From assembly GCF_034006445.1 (NCBI RefSeq), contig NZ_JAVESS010000005.1, forward strand, positions 107,144 through 171,143: a stretch of DNA of 64,000 nt, given 5' to 3'. The notes beneath the pieces are model-generated. The model was not told the origin of the DNA. It saw only the letters and a program-made list of their open reading frames with translations, and did no database searches. Position 1 is the stretch's first letter. Each line of letters opens with the position of its first letter. Both the position numbers and the translations under genes were made by a program. This document shows, piece after piece, positions 8,760 to 16,486 of the stretch. This DNA comes from Desulfovibrio sp. (GTDB lineage Bacteria > Desulfobacterota > Desulfovibrionia > Desulfovibrionales > Desulfovibrionaceae).

Positions 8760-8775
8760 AGCAAAAAGCGTGCCC
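8760..8775 (-). promoter_or_regulatory. Sigma-54 promoter of flhB-flhA
   Basis: Minus strand GGGCACGCTTTTTGCT: GGCACG and TTGCT of the -24/-12 consensus with correct spacing; only the first T is replaced by G. Predicted start near 8749. Confidence 0.7.
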
Positions 8776-8788
8776 GGTGCGCTGGCCA

Positions 8789-8825
8789 GGCACTTTCGCG
8801 GGCACTTTCGCCGGGCACTTTCGCC
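8789..8825 (-). repeat. Three direct repeats just upstream of the flhB promoter
   Basis: Minus strand GCGAAAGTGCC three times with 12- and 13-bp periods. It starts 14 bp upstream of the -24 element. Either binding sites or a small minisatellite. Confidence 0.6.
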
Positions 8826-8980
8826 GTGCAGCGCGTCGGGCCGCAATCCACAGGCTTGAGGGTGGGGCGCAAGGGGTGTATGTGCAAAAAGATACATGTG
8901 CGTCACAACGGCGCACGTCAAAAGCGAAACCTGCATGGTTGCCATGTTCTGGCCAGCCCATGCCGCATATTGAGGAAGCC

Positions 8981-10210
8981 ATGTTTTACGGGTGGAAAAT
9001 CAGTCTGCTGTCCATGGGCGGCAACTTCATGCTGCAGGGCAGCGTGCTCTACTGCATGAACGCCTTTATGGAGCCACTGTGCGAGGCCTATGGCTGGACG
9101 CGCGCTGAACTCAACGTCAGTATGGCTGTGGCCGCCCTTGTGGGGCAGTTGGCCATGCCGGTGGCGGCTTCGCTTTCCGCACGGTTTTCATTGCGCCGCC
9201 TGATGGCTTCGGGGGCGCTTGTGGGCGGTGTTGCCACCATTTTTCAGGGTATGACGGGCAATATGGCGCTCTTTACCCTGCTGTTCACCATTGCCTGGAG
9301 CGCCACCCAGATCTGCGGCGGCGTGGTGGGCAATGCCCTGGTGAGTAACTGGTTCTATTATTTTCGCGGCCGGGCTTTTGGCGTCGCCAACGCGGGCACA
9401 TCGCTGTCGGGCGTTGTTCTGCCTCTGGCGTCCATGGTGCTGATCAACCATTTTGACGTGAGTACGGCCTATCTTGTGCTCGGCCTGCTGACCTGCGCCC
9501 TGGCTCCCCTGTCCTGGGCGCTGGTGCGCGATACGCCGCAGGCCATGCACATGCACCCGGACGGCAGAAGGCATGACCCCCCGATGAGCCGCAAGCAGTG
9601 CGCGCCGGACACATCCTTCACCGGGCTTTTGCATTCGCCCCGCGCCTTCTGCCTGGGCATGACCTTTGGTCTGGCGCTCATGGTCAGTTCTTCGGTCATG
9701 AGCCAGATGAAGCCCCGCTTTGTGGACCTGGGCATTGCGCCCTATCCGGCCATGTTGCTGGCCTGCTCCGCCGCGCTGTGCGCGGCCCTTGGCAAGTATG
9801 TGTGGGGCTGGGCCTGCGACCGCTTCACGCCCCTGACCGCCGTTCACGGCATCATGCTGGCCTGCGCCGCAAGTCTGTGTCTGGGCTTTTTGCCGCCCAA
9901 TGTGTGGACAATGACCGTCTTCAGCCTCAGCTTCGGCCTGTGCGTAGGCGGATTGTGGACAGTGCTGCCCGCCGTGGTTTCCTACTATTACGGCAGCGAC
10001 AATTTTTTGCCCTCGTACAAGTTCGTGTCCATCTTCATCATGCTGCGCTGCCTGGGATATCCCATCATGGGATATTCCTATGAAATCACTGGCAGCTACG
10101 GAGCTGCGGACGTTGTTTTTGTGGGTTTGCTGCTGCTTTCGCTGGGATTGAGCCTGTACCTGCGTGAAGGCGACGCCGTGGAGGGCGCTGTGCGTCGGCG
10201 CAGGATTTAG
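8981..10210 (+). CDS. MFS transporter, oxalate/formate (monocarboxylate) antiporter type
   Basis: 409 residues, about 12 membrane helices in two halves with a central cytoplasmic loop near 190-215. The N-terminus MFYGWKISLLSMGGNF and the loop with GRAFGVANAGTSLSG are typical of the monocarboxylate/OxlT group, so a small organic acid is the likely substrate; which one cannot be told. I took ATG 8981 because GAGGA lies 6 bp upstream and the first helix begins right after it; the open frame extends further up but overlaps the flhB control region. It is monocistronic and divergent from flhB. A repeat (family D) starts at its stop codon. Confidence 0.85.
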   Translation: MFYGWKISLLSMGGNFMLQGSVLYCMNAFMEPLCEAYGWTRAELNVSMAVAALVGQLAMPVAASLSARFSLRRLMASGALVGGVATIFQGMTGNMALFTLLFTIAWSATQICGGVVGNALVSNWFYYFRGRAFGVANAGTSLSGVVLPLASMVLINHFDVSTAYLVLGLLTCALAPLSWALVRDTPQAMHMHPDGRRHDPPMSRKQCAPDTSFTGLLHSPRAFCLGMTFGLALMVSSSVMSQMKPRFVDLGIAPYPAMLLACSAALCAALGKYVWGWACDRFTPLTAVHGIMLACAASLCLGFLPPNVWTMTVFSLSFGLCVGGLWTVLPAVVSYYYGSDNFLPSYKFVSIFIMLRCLGYPIMGYSYEITGSYGAADVVFVGLLLLSLGLSLYLREGDAVEGAVRRRRI

Positions 10211-10500
10211 GGAGCCGCTGATGTATTCCGTTTGGCGGCTTTGCTTCACTTTTTTTGAAACAGTCGAGAGCATTTTAACTTTGAAAAAGTGTAAATGCTC
10301 TAACGTTGCACGAGAGTGCAGCGCGCCACAACGTGGCGTGGATTCAGCCGCAAATCGCATTTTCAGCTGAATGAAAACTTTGAAATGTGAAACATTTCAA
10401 AGTTGATCTGCTCTAGGACAGAAGAGTCCACTCCTGCTTCAAAAAAGCTCGCGCCTTGCCAAACGAAACAACTGCGCGTTTCCAGGAGGCTCCTTAATAA
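10208..10500 (+). repeat. Family D repeat, interrupted by a family B element
   Basis: Left part 10208-10264 (GATGTATTCCGTTTGGCGGC ... GAAACAGT) and right part 10415-10500 (AGGACAGAAGAGTCCACTCC ... TTTCCAGGAGGCTC) match one continuous sequence in reverse orientation at 20058-20200. The 150 bp between them is a family B element. Confidence 0.85.
10265..10414 (+). repeat. Dispersed element, family B, copy inside family D
   Basis: Begins CGAGAGCATTTTAACTTTG, contains CGCGCCACAACGTGGCGTGG and a CATTTCAAAGTTGATCTGCTCT end. Further copies: 35835-35971, 35972-36122, 43561-43712 (reverse), and diverged 25540-25680 and 38597-38700. Confidence 0.9.
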
Positions 10501-10504
10501 GTGC

Positions 10505-10620
10505 TTCTTTAGAGCTAGTTCACGAGCGATGCTGTCGCCAACCGTAAGACTTCTTCGTCGCCTAAGGGCTGCCGCTTGAAATTGCTCTGGCGGGAGGCGT
10601 AAGCGCAGCTTCAGCCCTTA
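10505..10620 (+). repeat. Dispersed element, family C, copy downstream of the MFS gene
   Basis: GCGATGCTGTCGCCAACCGTAAG... TTCTTCGTCGCCTAAGGGC, closing with TTGAAATTGCTCTGGCGGGA. The central part is nearly identical to 19923-19990. Confidence 0.75.
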
Positions 10621-10680
10621 CATCCGGTCTTTGTGACTGCCCGTATTTGGGGCCGCATTTTGGAGCACATTTGGGGCTTC

Positions 10681-11637
10681 TTACGCGGCCCCGTTTTCAC
10701 CCTCGCTCTCGTCCTCCGGCCACCACCAGCCAGCCCGTTCACAGAGCAGATCTATGTCGCCAGCAGCGGCGAGGTTGAGCATCTGCCGATACTGACGCAC
10801 GGCTTCGTGGCTGTGGGCGTTGGCTTCGAACAGCCCGGAAAAGAGGCGGGCGTCCTCCGTGAGCATCTTGCGGGCCGCGTGCTGCCTCCGTCGAAAGGAC
10901 GGCGTGAGAAAGGGCAGTAAATCGTCCTGCCCGGCCAGCAGGGCAAAATAGGCCAGGCTGGTGATAAAGTTCATGTTCTGGATGCGGGCCATGGCCTTGT
11001 CGTGCTTTTCCGCCGAGGTTTGAAAGGTGCGGCAGCCAAGGTCGGCAAAAAAGCCTTCAACCAGGGCCAGGTGTTCCGGCCCCGCATGATGGCCCGGAGT
11101 GATGGCCACGGGCAGATCCGCGTCGGCTTCGGGGCTGGGGCCGAAAAGCGGGTGCGTCCCCACCACAGGCCCGTCCCAGAGGCGTTCCATCTGGCGCAGG
11201 GGCTGCTCCTTCACGGAGGTGATGTCGGCCAGCACCGCCGTGGGCGGCAAATGGGGGCAAACTGCGGCGGTCACATCTTCAAACACGGCGGCGGGCACAC
11301 ATATGATGGCCAGGGCCGCTCCGGCGCAGGCATGCGCCAGTTTTTCCGGCGTAAGGGGCACGTCCGCCCCGGCTATGTCCAGACCGGCGGCCTGGGCGCG
11401 CTGTATGAGCATGGCCCCCATGCGCCCCTGTGAGCCAATAACGACGGTCTTGCCCCGCGCGTGGGCGGGCGCAGTGTGGCGCGTCCCTGCCTGGCCAAGT
11501 TCGGTAGTCTGACCAGTATGGGCAGTCTGGTCGGTATGAGTGGTCTGCCTGCCCTGAGCGGTCTGGCCGTCCTGACATCCTGTCTGCGATTGTGCGCTCG
11601 CCCCTGTTTTCAGGGCCGAGCCAAAATGCCCTGTCAT
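10681..11637 (-). CDS. tyrA: Prephenate dehydrogenase
   Basis: 318 residues. The catalytic part starts near residue 65 with the NAD-binding turn (VVIGSQGRMGAML) and continues with LADITSVKEQPL and VVGTHPLFGPSPEADADLP, the TyrA signature with catalytic His. It oxidises prephenate to 4-hydroxyphenylpyruvate for tyrosine. No chorismate mutase domain is present; that activity is in PheA. The first ~60 residues are odd: a run of GQT/HTDQT/HTGQT repeats encoded by a minisatellite (about 11490-11590), not part of the fold. The ATG overlaps the aroA stop (ATGA), so the two are translationally coupled. Last gene of the operon visible here; trpE, which often follows, is absent. Confidence 0.92.
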   Translation of the reverse strand: MTGHFGSALKTGASAQSQTGCQDGQTAQGRQTTHTDQTAHTGQTTELGQAGTRHTAPAHARGKTVVIGSQGRMGAMLIQRAQAAGLDIAGADVPLTPEKLAHACAGAALAIICVPAAVFEDVTAAVCPHLPPTAVLADITSVKEQPLRQMERLWDGPVVGTHPLFGPSPEADADLPVAITPGHHAGPEHLALVEGFFADLGCRTFQTSAEKHDKAMARIQNMNFITSLAYFALLAGQDDLLPFLTPSFRRRQHAARKMLTEDARLFSGLFEANAHSHEAVRQYRQMLNLAAAGDIDLLCERAGWWWPEDESEGENGAA

Positions 11638-13088
11638 GCCAGCCGCCCCCAGATGTTCCAGAATTGCGGAAAAGACTTGCTGACCACAGAGGGGTCATCC
11701 AGTCGCGAGCGCACCGTGGCCTCGGGCAGGCACAGATCCAGCAGGGCCAGGGACATGGCGATGCGGTGGTCATTGTGGGCCGAGAGGCTTTGCCCTTCGG
11801 GCAGTACGGGGTGATTGGGCTTGCCGTTGTTGCGGCCGCCCAGGCCGTTGATCAGCATGCCGTCCGAAAGCTCGTCCACAATGACGCCGGTTTTGGCCAG
11901 TTCCGTGGCAGGGGCCTTGATGCGGTCAGATTCCTTGTGGCGCAAATGGGCCACATTGCGGATGCGCGTGGAACCCTGGGCAAAGGCCGCCAGCATGGCC
12001 ACCGTGGGCACAAGGTCGGGGCAGTGCCCCATATCCAGTTCCACGCCGTGCAGGCGGGAGGGGTACACCGTGACGGCCTGCGGTTCAACGCTCGCCAGCG
12101 CGCCCATTTTCTGCAGGATTTCCAGCATGGCGCGGTCGCCCTGAAGGGAATCGGCCCGCAGCCCTTCCACGCGCACAGGGCGGCGGCCCAGGGCTCCGGC
12201 GGCCAGCAGGTAGGACGCGCCGGACCAGTCGCCCTCCACCGTGTATTCGCCCGCCTGGTAGCGGCCGGGATGCACGGTGACGCGCAAACAGCCTGGCCTG
12301 GCCTCGGCAAGCTGACGCCATGCGCCGTGGGGCAGGGTCTGCCACGCGTCTGCGGCATCGGGGCGGGTCTGCACTTCAAATCTGATGCCGTAATCCGTCA
12401 GGCATTGCAGGGTCAGGCCCACATAGGGCCAGGACACGGCCTTGCTCCCGCCGAGCGACAGGGTCAGGGGCGACGGCCCCATGGGTGCGGCCAGCAGCAG
12501 GCCTGAAAAATACTGGCTTGAAATATCCATGCCCAGTTCCACTATGCCGCCGCAGCGCGCCGGATCGAGACCGTCGGCGGTGATCACGCAGGGGGGGCAG
12601 TCGGGCTTTTCTTCAAAAACGGTTTTGGCACCCAGGGTCGCCAGGGCATTGGTCAGTTCGGCAATGGGCCGCTCGTGCATGCGGCCTGCGCCGTGGATGC
12701 GGAACACCCCGTGCCCGGCGGCCAGTACGGCCGTCAGCAGGCGACAGGTAGTGCCGGATTCCTCCACGTCACAGGAAAGAGGCGCTGCGGTTGTGCCGCC
12801 CGAAGGCCTGCCGTCCATGCCCGTGACGCGCCAGGCCCCGGAGGAGGGCGTGCTTTCGGGCAGTTCTTCCATCTTCGCGCCAGCGGCGCAAAGGATGGCG
12901 CGGGTGCGTTCCAGGTCGCGGCTTTCAAGCGTGTGGCGCACAATGGACGTGCCGTGAGCCAGGGCCGCACCCATGAGGTAGCGGTGCGAAACCGACTTTG
13001 AGGCAGGCGCGGTGACCGCCACTGTTTCCGCCGTGTTCGTGACATCCGCCTTGCTGGCGGCGGTCACGCTATCCTTGGTCTGGTTCAT
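11634..13088 (-). CDS. aroA: EPSP synthase (3-phosphoshikimate 1-carboxyvinyltransferase)
   Basis: 484 residues, somewhat longer than the usual ~430. Family motifs in order: PASKSVSHRYLMGAAL near residue 30 (phosphoenolpyruvate/shikimate binding, normally PGSKS-NR), SGTTCRLLTAVLAAG near 115, QYFSGLLLAAPMG, LRHKESDRI and HNDHRIAMSLAL near the end. It joins shikimate-3-phosphate and phosphoenolpyruvate. The start overlaps the pheA stop (ATGA) with GGAG upstream. An acidic/Ala-rich N-terminal tail of ~25 residues precedes the fold, and extra loops account for the extra length. Sits between pheA and tyrA in one operon. Confidence 0.95.
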   Translation of the reverse strand: MNQTKDSVTAASKADVTNTAETVAVTAPASKSVSHRYLMGAALAHGTSIVRHTLESRDLERTRAILCAAGAKMEELPESTPSSGAWRVTGMDGRPSGGTTAAPLSCDVEESGTTCRLLTAVLAAGHGVFRIHGAGRMHERPIAELTNALATLGAKTVFEEKPDCPPCVITADGLDPARCGGIVELGMDISSQYFSGLLLAAPMGPSPLTLSLGGSKAVSWPYVGLTLQCLTDYGIRFEVQTRPDAADAWQTLPHGAWRQLAEARPGCLRVTVHPGRYQAGEYTVEGDWSGASYLLAAGALGRRPVRVEGLRADSLQGDRAMLEILQKMGALASVEPQAVTVYPSRLHGVELDMGHCPDLVPTVAMLAAFAQGSTRIRNVAHLRHKESDRIKAPATELAKTGVIVDELSDGMLINGLGGRNNGKPNHPVLPEGQSLSAHNDHRIAMSLALLDLCLPEATVRSRLDDPSVVSKSFPQFWNIWGRLA

Positions 13089-14323
13089 GATTCTTGCTGC
13101 TCCGATTCTTCCGTATGAAGGTCAAGGCGGTCCAGTTGCGGGCCCATGGGGTAGCTGCCCAGAATGCGAAAGCTGGTGCAGGCTTCGTGCAGTTTTGTCA
13201 GCAGGTTGGTATAGCGTGGGTCTTCCAGATCGCTTTCCACATCGGCGAAGAACACGTACTTCCAGCACTGGCCGCGCAGGGGGCGCGATTCCAGCTTGCG
13301 CATATTGATGTCATTCCTGGCCAGCAGGTCCAGCACGTGCGAAAGCGCCCCTGCCTTGTCCGGCAGGGTGAAGAGCAGCGAGGTCTTGTCCGCTCCGGTG
13401 TGGCCGGGCTGCGGGTTCTGCGTCTTGTTGCCGCCCTGTCCGCCGCTGACCTTGGGGCCGATGATGACAAAGCGCGTCCAGTTGCCGGGCTCGTCCTCAA
13501 TGCGGCTGGCAAGAATGCCAAGGCCCATGAGGTCGGCCAGCTTGCCGTGCCCTATGGCGGCGGTGTGCCCCTGATCCGGCTGCGCGGCCCGCTGTGCGGC
13601 TGCGGCGGTGGATTCCACCGGCACCAGCCCCGCATTGGGCAGATGGGCGCGCAGCCAGCCGCCACACTGGGCCAGGGGCTGCGGGTGCGAATACACCGTG
13701 CGCACGGCGGCCAGGGATGGCGCATTGCTCAACAGGCAATGGGATATGCGCGAAAAAAGTTCGGCCTGAATAAAGACATCGTGCTTGAGAAAAAGATCAA
13801 AGCTGACGCCCACAGTGCCCTGCAGGGAGTTTTCAAGCGGAACGACGCCAAGCTCGCAATTGCCCGAAGACACTTCCTCAAAGACCTGCGTCAAATCGTT
13901 GCAGGGATGGAACGTGGCCGCGTGGCCCAGATACTCCACACCGGCAAAATAGGAAAATGTGCCTTCCGGGCCAAGATAGGCGACGTTTTGCGGCCGTTGC
14001 AGGGCGCGTGAGGAAGAAAAAATCTCGCGCCAGATGGCCCGCAGATGGTCTTCTGGCAAGGGGCCGGGGTTGCGGGCTGCCAGACTGTCCAGCACTTCCT
14101 TTTCACGCACGGGCTTGAAGATGATGCCCGGCACGTCGGCCTTGATGTGCCCCACCTCGCGGCTCAGGGCCGCGCGGCGGTTGAAAAGGGACAGCAGATT
14201 CTGATCCACCGCGTCTATTTCAGTGCGGATGGCCGAAAGGCGATCCTCGGCATTGCCGGGCTGCTCTTGGCCCCCCGCATTGTGCCGGGCGGCATCGGGC
14301 CAGTGGCTGTTGCTGCCGTCCAT
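13085..14323 (-). CDS. pheA: Bifunctional chorismate mutase / prephenate dehydratase
   Basis: 412 residues with three domains: chorismate mutase (about 28-110, RLSAIRTEIDAVDQNLLSLF), prephenate dehydratase (about 128-310, YLGPEGTFSYFAG ... NWTRFVIIG with the catalytic TRF), and a C-terminal ACT domain (about 335-400) with the ESRP phenylalanine-binding motif. Makes phenylpyruvate from chorismate and should be feedback-inhibited by phenylalanine. I chose ATG 14323 because AGGAGG lies 7 bp upstream; the stop of the preceding gene is one base away. The operon is preceded by a Phe/Tyr/Trp attenuator. Confidence 0.96.
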   Translation of the reverse strand: MDGSNSHWPDAARHNAGGQEQPGNAEDRLSAIRTEIDAVDQNLLSLFNRRAALSREVGHIKADVPGIIFKPVREKEVLDSLAARNPGPLPEDHLRAIWREIFSSSRALQRPQNVAYLGPEGTFSYFAGVEYLGHAATFHPCNDLTQVFEEVSSGNCELGVVPLENSLQGTVGVSFDLFLKHDVFIQAELFSRISHCLLSNAPSLAAVRTVYSHPQPLAQCGGWLRAHLPNAGLVPVESTAAAAQRAAQPDQGHTAAIGHGKLADLMGLGILASRIEDEPGNWTRFVIIGPKVSGGQGGNKTQNPQPGHTGADKTSLLFTLPDKAGALSHVLDLLARNDINMRKLESRPLRGQCWKYVFFADVESDLEDPRYTNLLTKLHEACTSFRILGSYPMGPQLDRLDLHTEESEQQES

Positions 14324-14324
14324 G

Positions 14325-15308
14325 CTAAACCTCCTGAATATCTTCGCGCACGCGCATGCCAAAGTGGCGGCCAGCTTCGTCCAGGCGGCAGAGCACGCGG
14401 TCGCCGGGCTTGAGGCCCACAACGCTCACGGCTTCGCCCTCTGGCGTGGTCAGGCGGATGGTCTCGGCATTCTGCAGAAAAACAGCGCCGGTCTTCACGC
14501 CGTCATCGGTCTGCACCTGCGCTTCCACCAGCAGCATGGGGCGCACTTCAATCTTGACCCGCCCAAGGGTGGCGACGCTGGTTTCACCGGTATAGTCCAC
14601 AACAAGCACTTCCTGCCCGGCCCTGAATTCGCCAAGGTAGGTGGTCTGGTCGCCCGGCAGGCGCACATAGGCGTGCACGGCTCCGGCATTGACCCTGAAA
14701 GGACGTGCGGCCACGTATTCATTGTGCTCGGTTTCGGCGTGCACAAGAAAGGTGAACGCGCTGGAGTTGCCCACCAGCATGCCCTGCCCCTTGCGCAACA
14801 GCGAAAGGGTGTCGGCGCAGACGCGGTGCCCCAGGCCCACGGACTCCACACGGGTGATCACGGCAGTCTGAAGTTCTTCACGGGTGCGGGCCATCTTGCA
14901 CTGAGCCACGATATCCTTGAGATCAGACACGGCCCCTCTGGATACAACAATGCCCGCCACACCGCGTTCCAAAATTCCTGCGGCAAGGCGGGCCTCGTCC
15001 AGCGTTCCGGCCTCGGCCAGCACACTGTCGCTCTGCGCCAGAAGGTTTTCTACCGGTATAACCTCCCAGCCGCGAGCCAGCACAACGCGCTCCCCGGCCA
15101 GCAGCCTTTGCAGCACGGCCTCTTCATCAGCCTTGGCATTGAGTTCCACCATGGGCGTTTCTTCGGCGGCCCATACGGTGCAGCGCGAAAGACCGGCCAC
15201 CTGCTGCACATGCTCGCGGGGCACAATGACGCCGTCCACGCCGGACTCAAGGGCCAGCGTTACGTCGCCTTTGTCAAAGGGAGTGCAATTGAAGTAAATG
15301 CGTGACAT
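14325..15308 (-). CDS. 3-dehydroquinate synthase type II (archaeal-type AroB')
   Basis: 327 residues matching the archaeal-type dehydroquinate synthase family: IYFNCTPFDKGDVTLALESG at the N-terminus, GVDGVIVPREHV, ARTREELQTAVITRVESVGLG, VGNSSAFTFLVHAET and a beta-rich C-terminal half. It deaminates and cyclises 2-amino-3,7-dideoxy-heptulosonate to 3-dehydroquinate using NAD, replacing canonical AroB. Start ATG 15308 is preceded by GGGAG and lies 2 bp after the stop of the upstream aldolase gene, its pathway partner. The open frame continues upstream but that is the other gene's antisense phase. Confidence 0.93.
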   Translation of the reverse strand: MSRIYFNCTPFDKGDVTLALESGVDGVIVPREHVQQVAGLSRCTVWAAEETPMVELNAKADEEAVLQRLLAGERVVLARGWEVIPVENLLAQSDSVLAEAGTLDEARLAAGILERGVAGIVVSRGAVSDLKDIVAQCKMARTREELQTAVITRVESVGLGHRVCADTLSLLRKGQGMLVGNSSAFTFLVHAETEHNEYVAARPFRVNAGAVHAYVRLPGDQTTYLGEFRAGQEVLVVDYTGETSVATLGRVKIEVRPMLLVEAQVQTDDGVKTGAVFLQNAETIRLTTPEGEAVSVVGLKPGDRVLCRLDEAGRHFGMRVREDIQEV

Positions 15309-15310
15309 GC

Positions 15311-16108
15311 CTATTCTCCCACGATGGTCATGGCCTGAGCCACAGAGGCGTTTTCGTGCACGATGGCGCGCAGGGCCTTGACGAGCGCCACGCGGTTGGG
15401 ATGCTGAAAAACGTTGCGCCCCACTGAAATACCCGCGCCGCCCGCTGCTACGGAGTCGGAAACCATCTGGAGTATCTGGCGGGTGGATTCCATACGTTCG
15501 CCCCCGGCAATGACCACGGGCACGCAGCAGGAGGAGACCACCTCGGCAAAGCTGTCCACATCGCCGGTGTAGGGAACCTTGACGATGTCCGCACCCAGTT
15601 CCACGCCCACGCGGGCGCAATGGGCCACGATGTTCTTGTCAAAGCCGTTCTTGATCTGCGGGCCGCGCGCGTACATCATGGCCAGCAGCGGGATATGCCA
15701 GTTGTCACAGGCTTCGGCCACGCGGCCAAGGTCGGCCAGCATGAGGCGCTCGTTGGGGTCGCCCAGGTTGACGTGCACGGAAACGCAGTCCGCGCCGTGC
15801 TTGATGCCTTCTTCCACCGTGCCCACCAGGGTCTTGGTGTTGCCGTTGGGCGTAAGCGCCGTGGAGGCGGAAAGATGGACGATGAGGCCGATGTCCTTGC
15901 CCGCGCTGCGGTGGGAGCAGCGCACAAGGCCCTTGTGCATGAGTACGGCGTCCGCGCCGCCGAGGGCCATGTCATTGACGGCGCCACGCATGTCTACAAG
16001 GCCGTCGACAGCGCCGATGGTAACGCCGTGATCCATTGGTACGATAATGGTGCGGCCGTTCTCACGATTGATGATGCGTTCCAGGCGGACTTTTTTGCCA
16101 AGGTACAT
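15311..16108 (-). CDS. 2-amino-3,7-dideoxy-D-threo-hept-6-ulosonate synthase (class I aldolase family)
   Basis: 265 residues of the DhnA/class I fructose-bisphosphate aldolase family: IIVPMDHGVTIGAVDGLVD near residue 20, VSVHVNLGDPNE, MYARGPQ, and the Schiff-base lysine in DIVKVPYTGD; the C-terminal phosphate-binding GGAGISVGRN is present. In archaea and Desulfovibrio this enzyme condenses aspartate semialdehyde with a deoxyhexulose phosphate, the first step of the alternative route to dehydroquinate. The neighbour 2 bp downstream is the second-step enzyme, which makes this reading much safer than a glycolytic aldolase. First structural gene of the aromatic operon. Confidence 0.93.
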   Translation of the reverse strand: MYLGKKVRLERIINRENGRTIIVPMDHGVTIGAVDGLVDMRGAVNDMALGGADAVLMHKGLVRCSHRSAGKDIGLIVHLSASTALTPNGNTKTLVGTVEEGIKHGADCVSVHVNLGDPNERLMLADLGRVAEACDNWHIPLLAMMYARGPQIKNGFDKNIVAHCARVGVELGADIVKVPYTGDVDSFAEVVSSCCVPVVIAGGERMESTRQILQMVSDSVAAGGAGISVGRNVFQHPNRVALVKALRAIVHENASVAQAMTIVGE

Positions 16109-16218
16109 GGCTTGCTCCTTTCAGTTGCTGTGCTGCGTATTGCAGATCAAGTACATACTGCCTGTAGCCATGGACCGCGCGGCTGATGACATTTTTGTGC
16201 CCGGCTGCCCATACAAGA

Positions 16219-16251
16219 AAAGGGCCGCCGGCGGTTTGCCTGCGGCCCTTT
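16219..16251 (-). terminator. Attenuator terminator of the aromatic operon (regions 3:4)
   Basis: On the minus strand AAAGGGCCGC (16251-16242) pairs with GCGGCCCTTT (16228-16219), with an inner GGC/GCC helix, followed by TTTTCTT. Its 5' arm also contains CCGCAGGC (16245-16238), which can instead pair with GCCTGTGG (16300-16293) in the leader peptide frame. Confidence 0.85.
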
Positions 16252-16276
16252 GAACTTGCTAACTTGTATTTTCGCG

Positions 16277-16381
16277 TCAGCGAAGCTCCCGACCACAGGC
16301 ATCCGTAAAGTACGCAAAAAAATACCAGCTATAAAAGCTAGCGGCGTAAGCGGAGGTGTGGTTGGAAGAAATGCGCTGCAT
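16277..16381 (-). CDS. Phe/Tyr/Trp-rich attenuator leader peptide of the aromatic operon
   Basis: A 34-codon frame starting ATG 16381 after AAAGGA, ending TGA 16279-16277. Residues 16-25 read FYSWYFFAYF: eight of ten are aromatic (4 Phe, 3 Tyr, 1 Trp). The terminator at 16251-16219 follows, then the operon 110 bp later. Alternative pairings: ACCACA (16362-16357) with TGTGGT (16297-16292) as 1:2, and GCCTGTGG (16300-16293) with CCGCAGGC (16245-16238) as 2:3, the latter excluding the terminator. This is the classic layout where a ribosome stalled on aromatic codons frees region 2 to form the antiterminator. Confidence 0.88.
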   Translation of the reverse strand: MQRISSNHTSAYAASFYSWYFFAYFTDACGRELR

Positions 16382-16420
16382 AACAAAAATCCTTTTAAAA
16401 AACTTCTGCAAAAGAACTAC

Positions 16421-16443
16421 GCCTCTTGGCCGTGGCGTGTCAA
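16421..16443 (-). promoter_or_regulatory. Possible promoter of the aromatic operon
   Basis: TTGACA on the minus strand at 16443-16438, followed at 18 bp by TAGTTC, a poor -10. It would give a leader of about 30 bp before the leader peptide. The -35 is perfect, the -10 doubtful. Confidence 0.35.
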
Positions 16444-16486
16444 GAATATTGTTGAAAAAGCGGCATATTTTTTTACTGTACTGATT

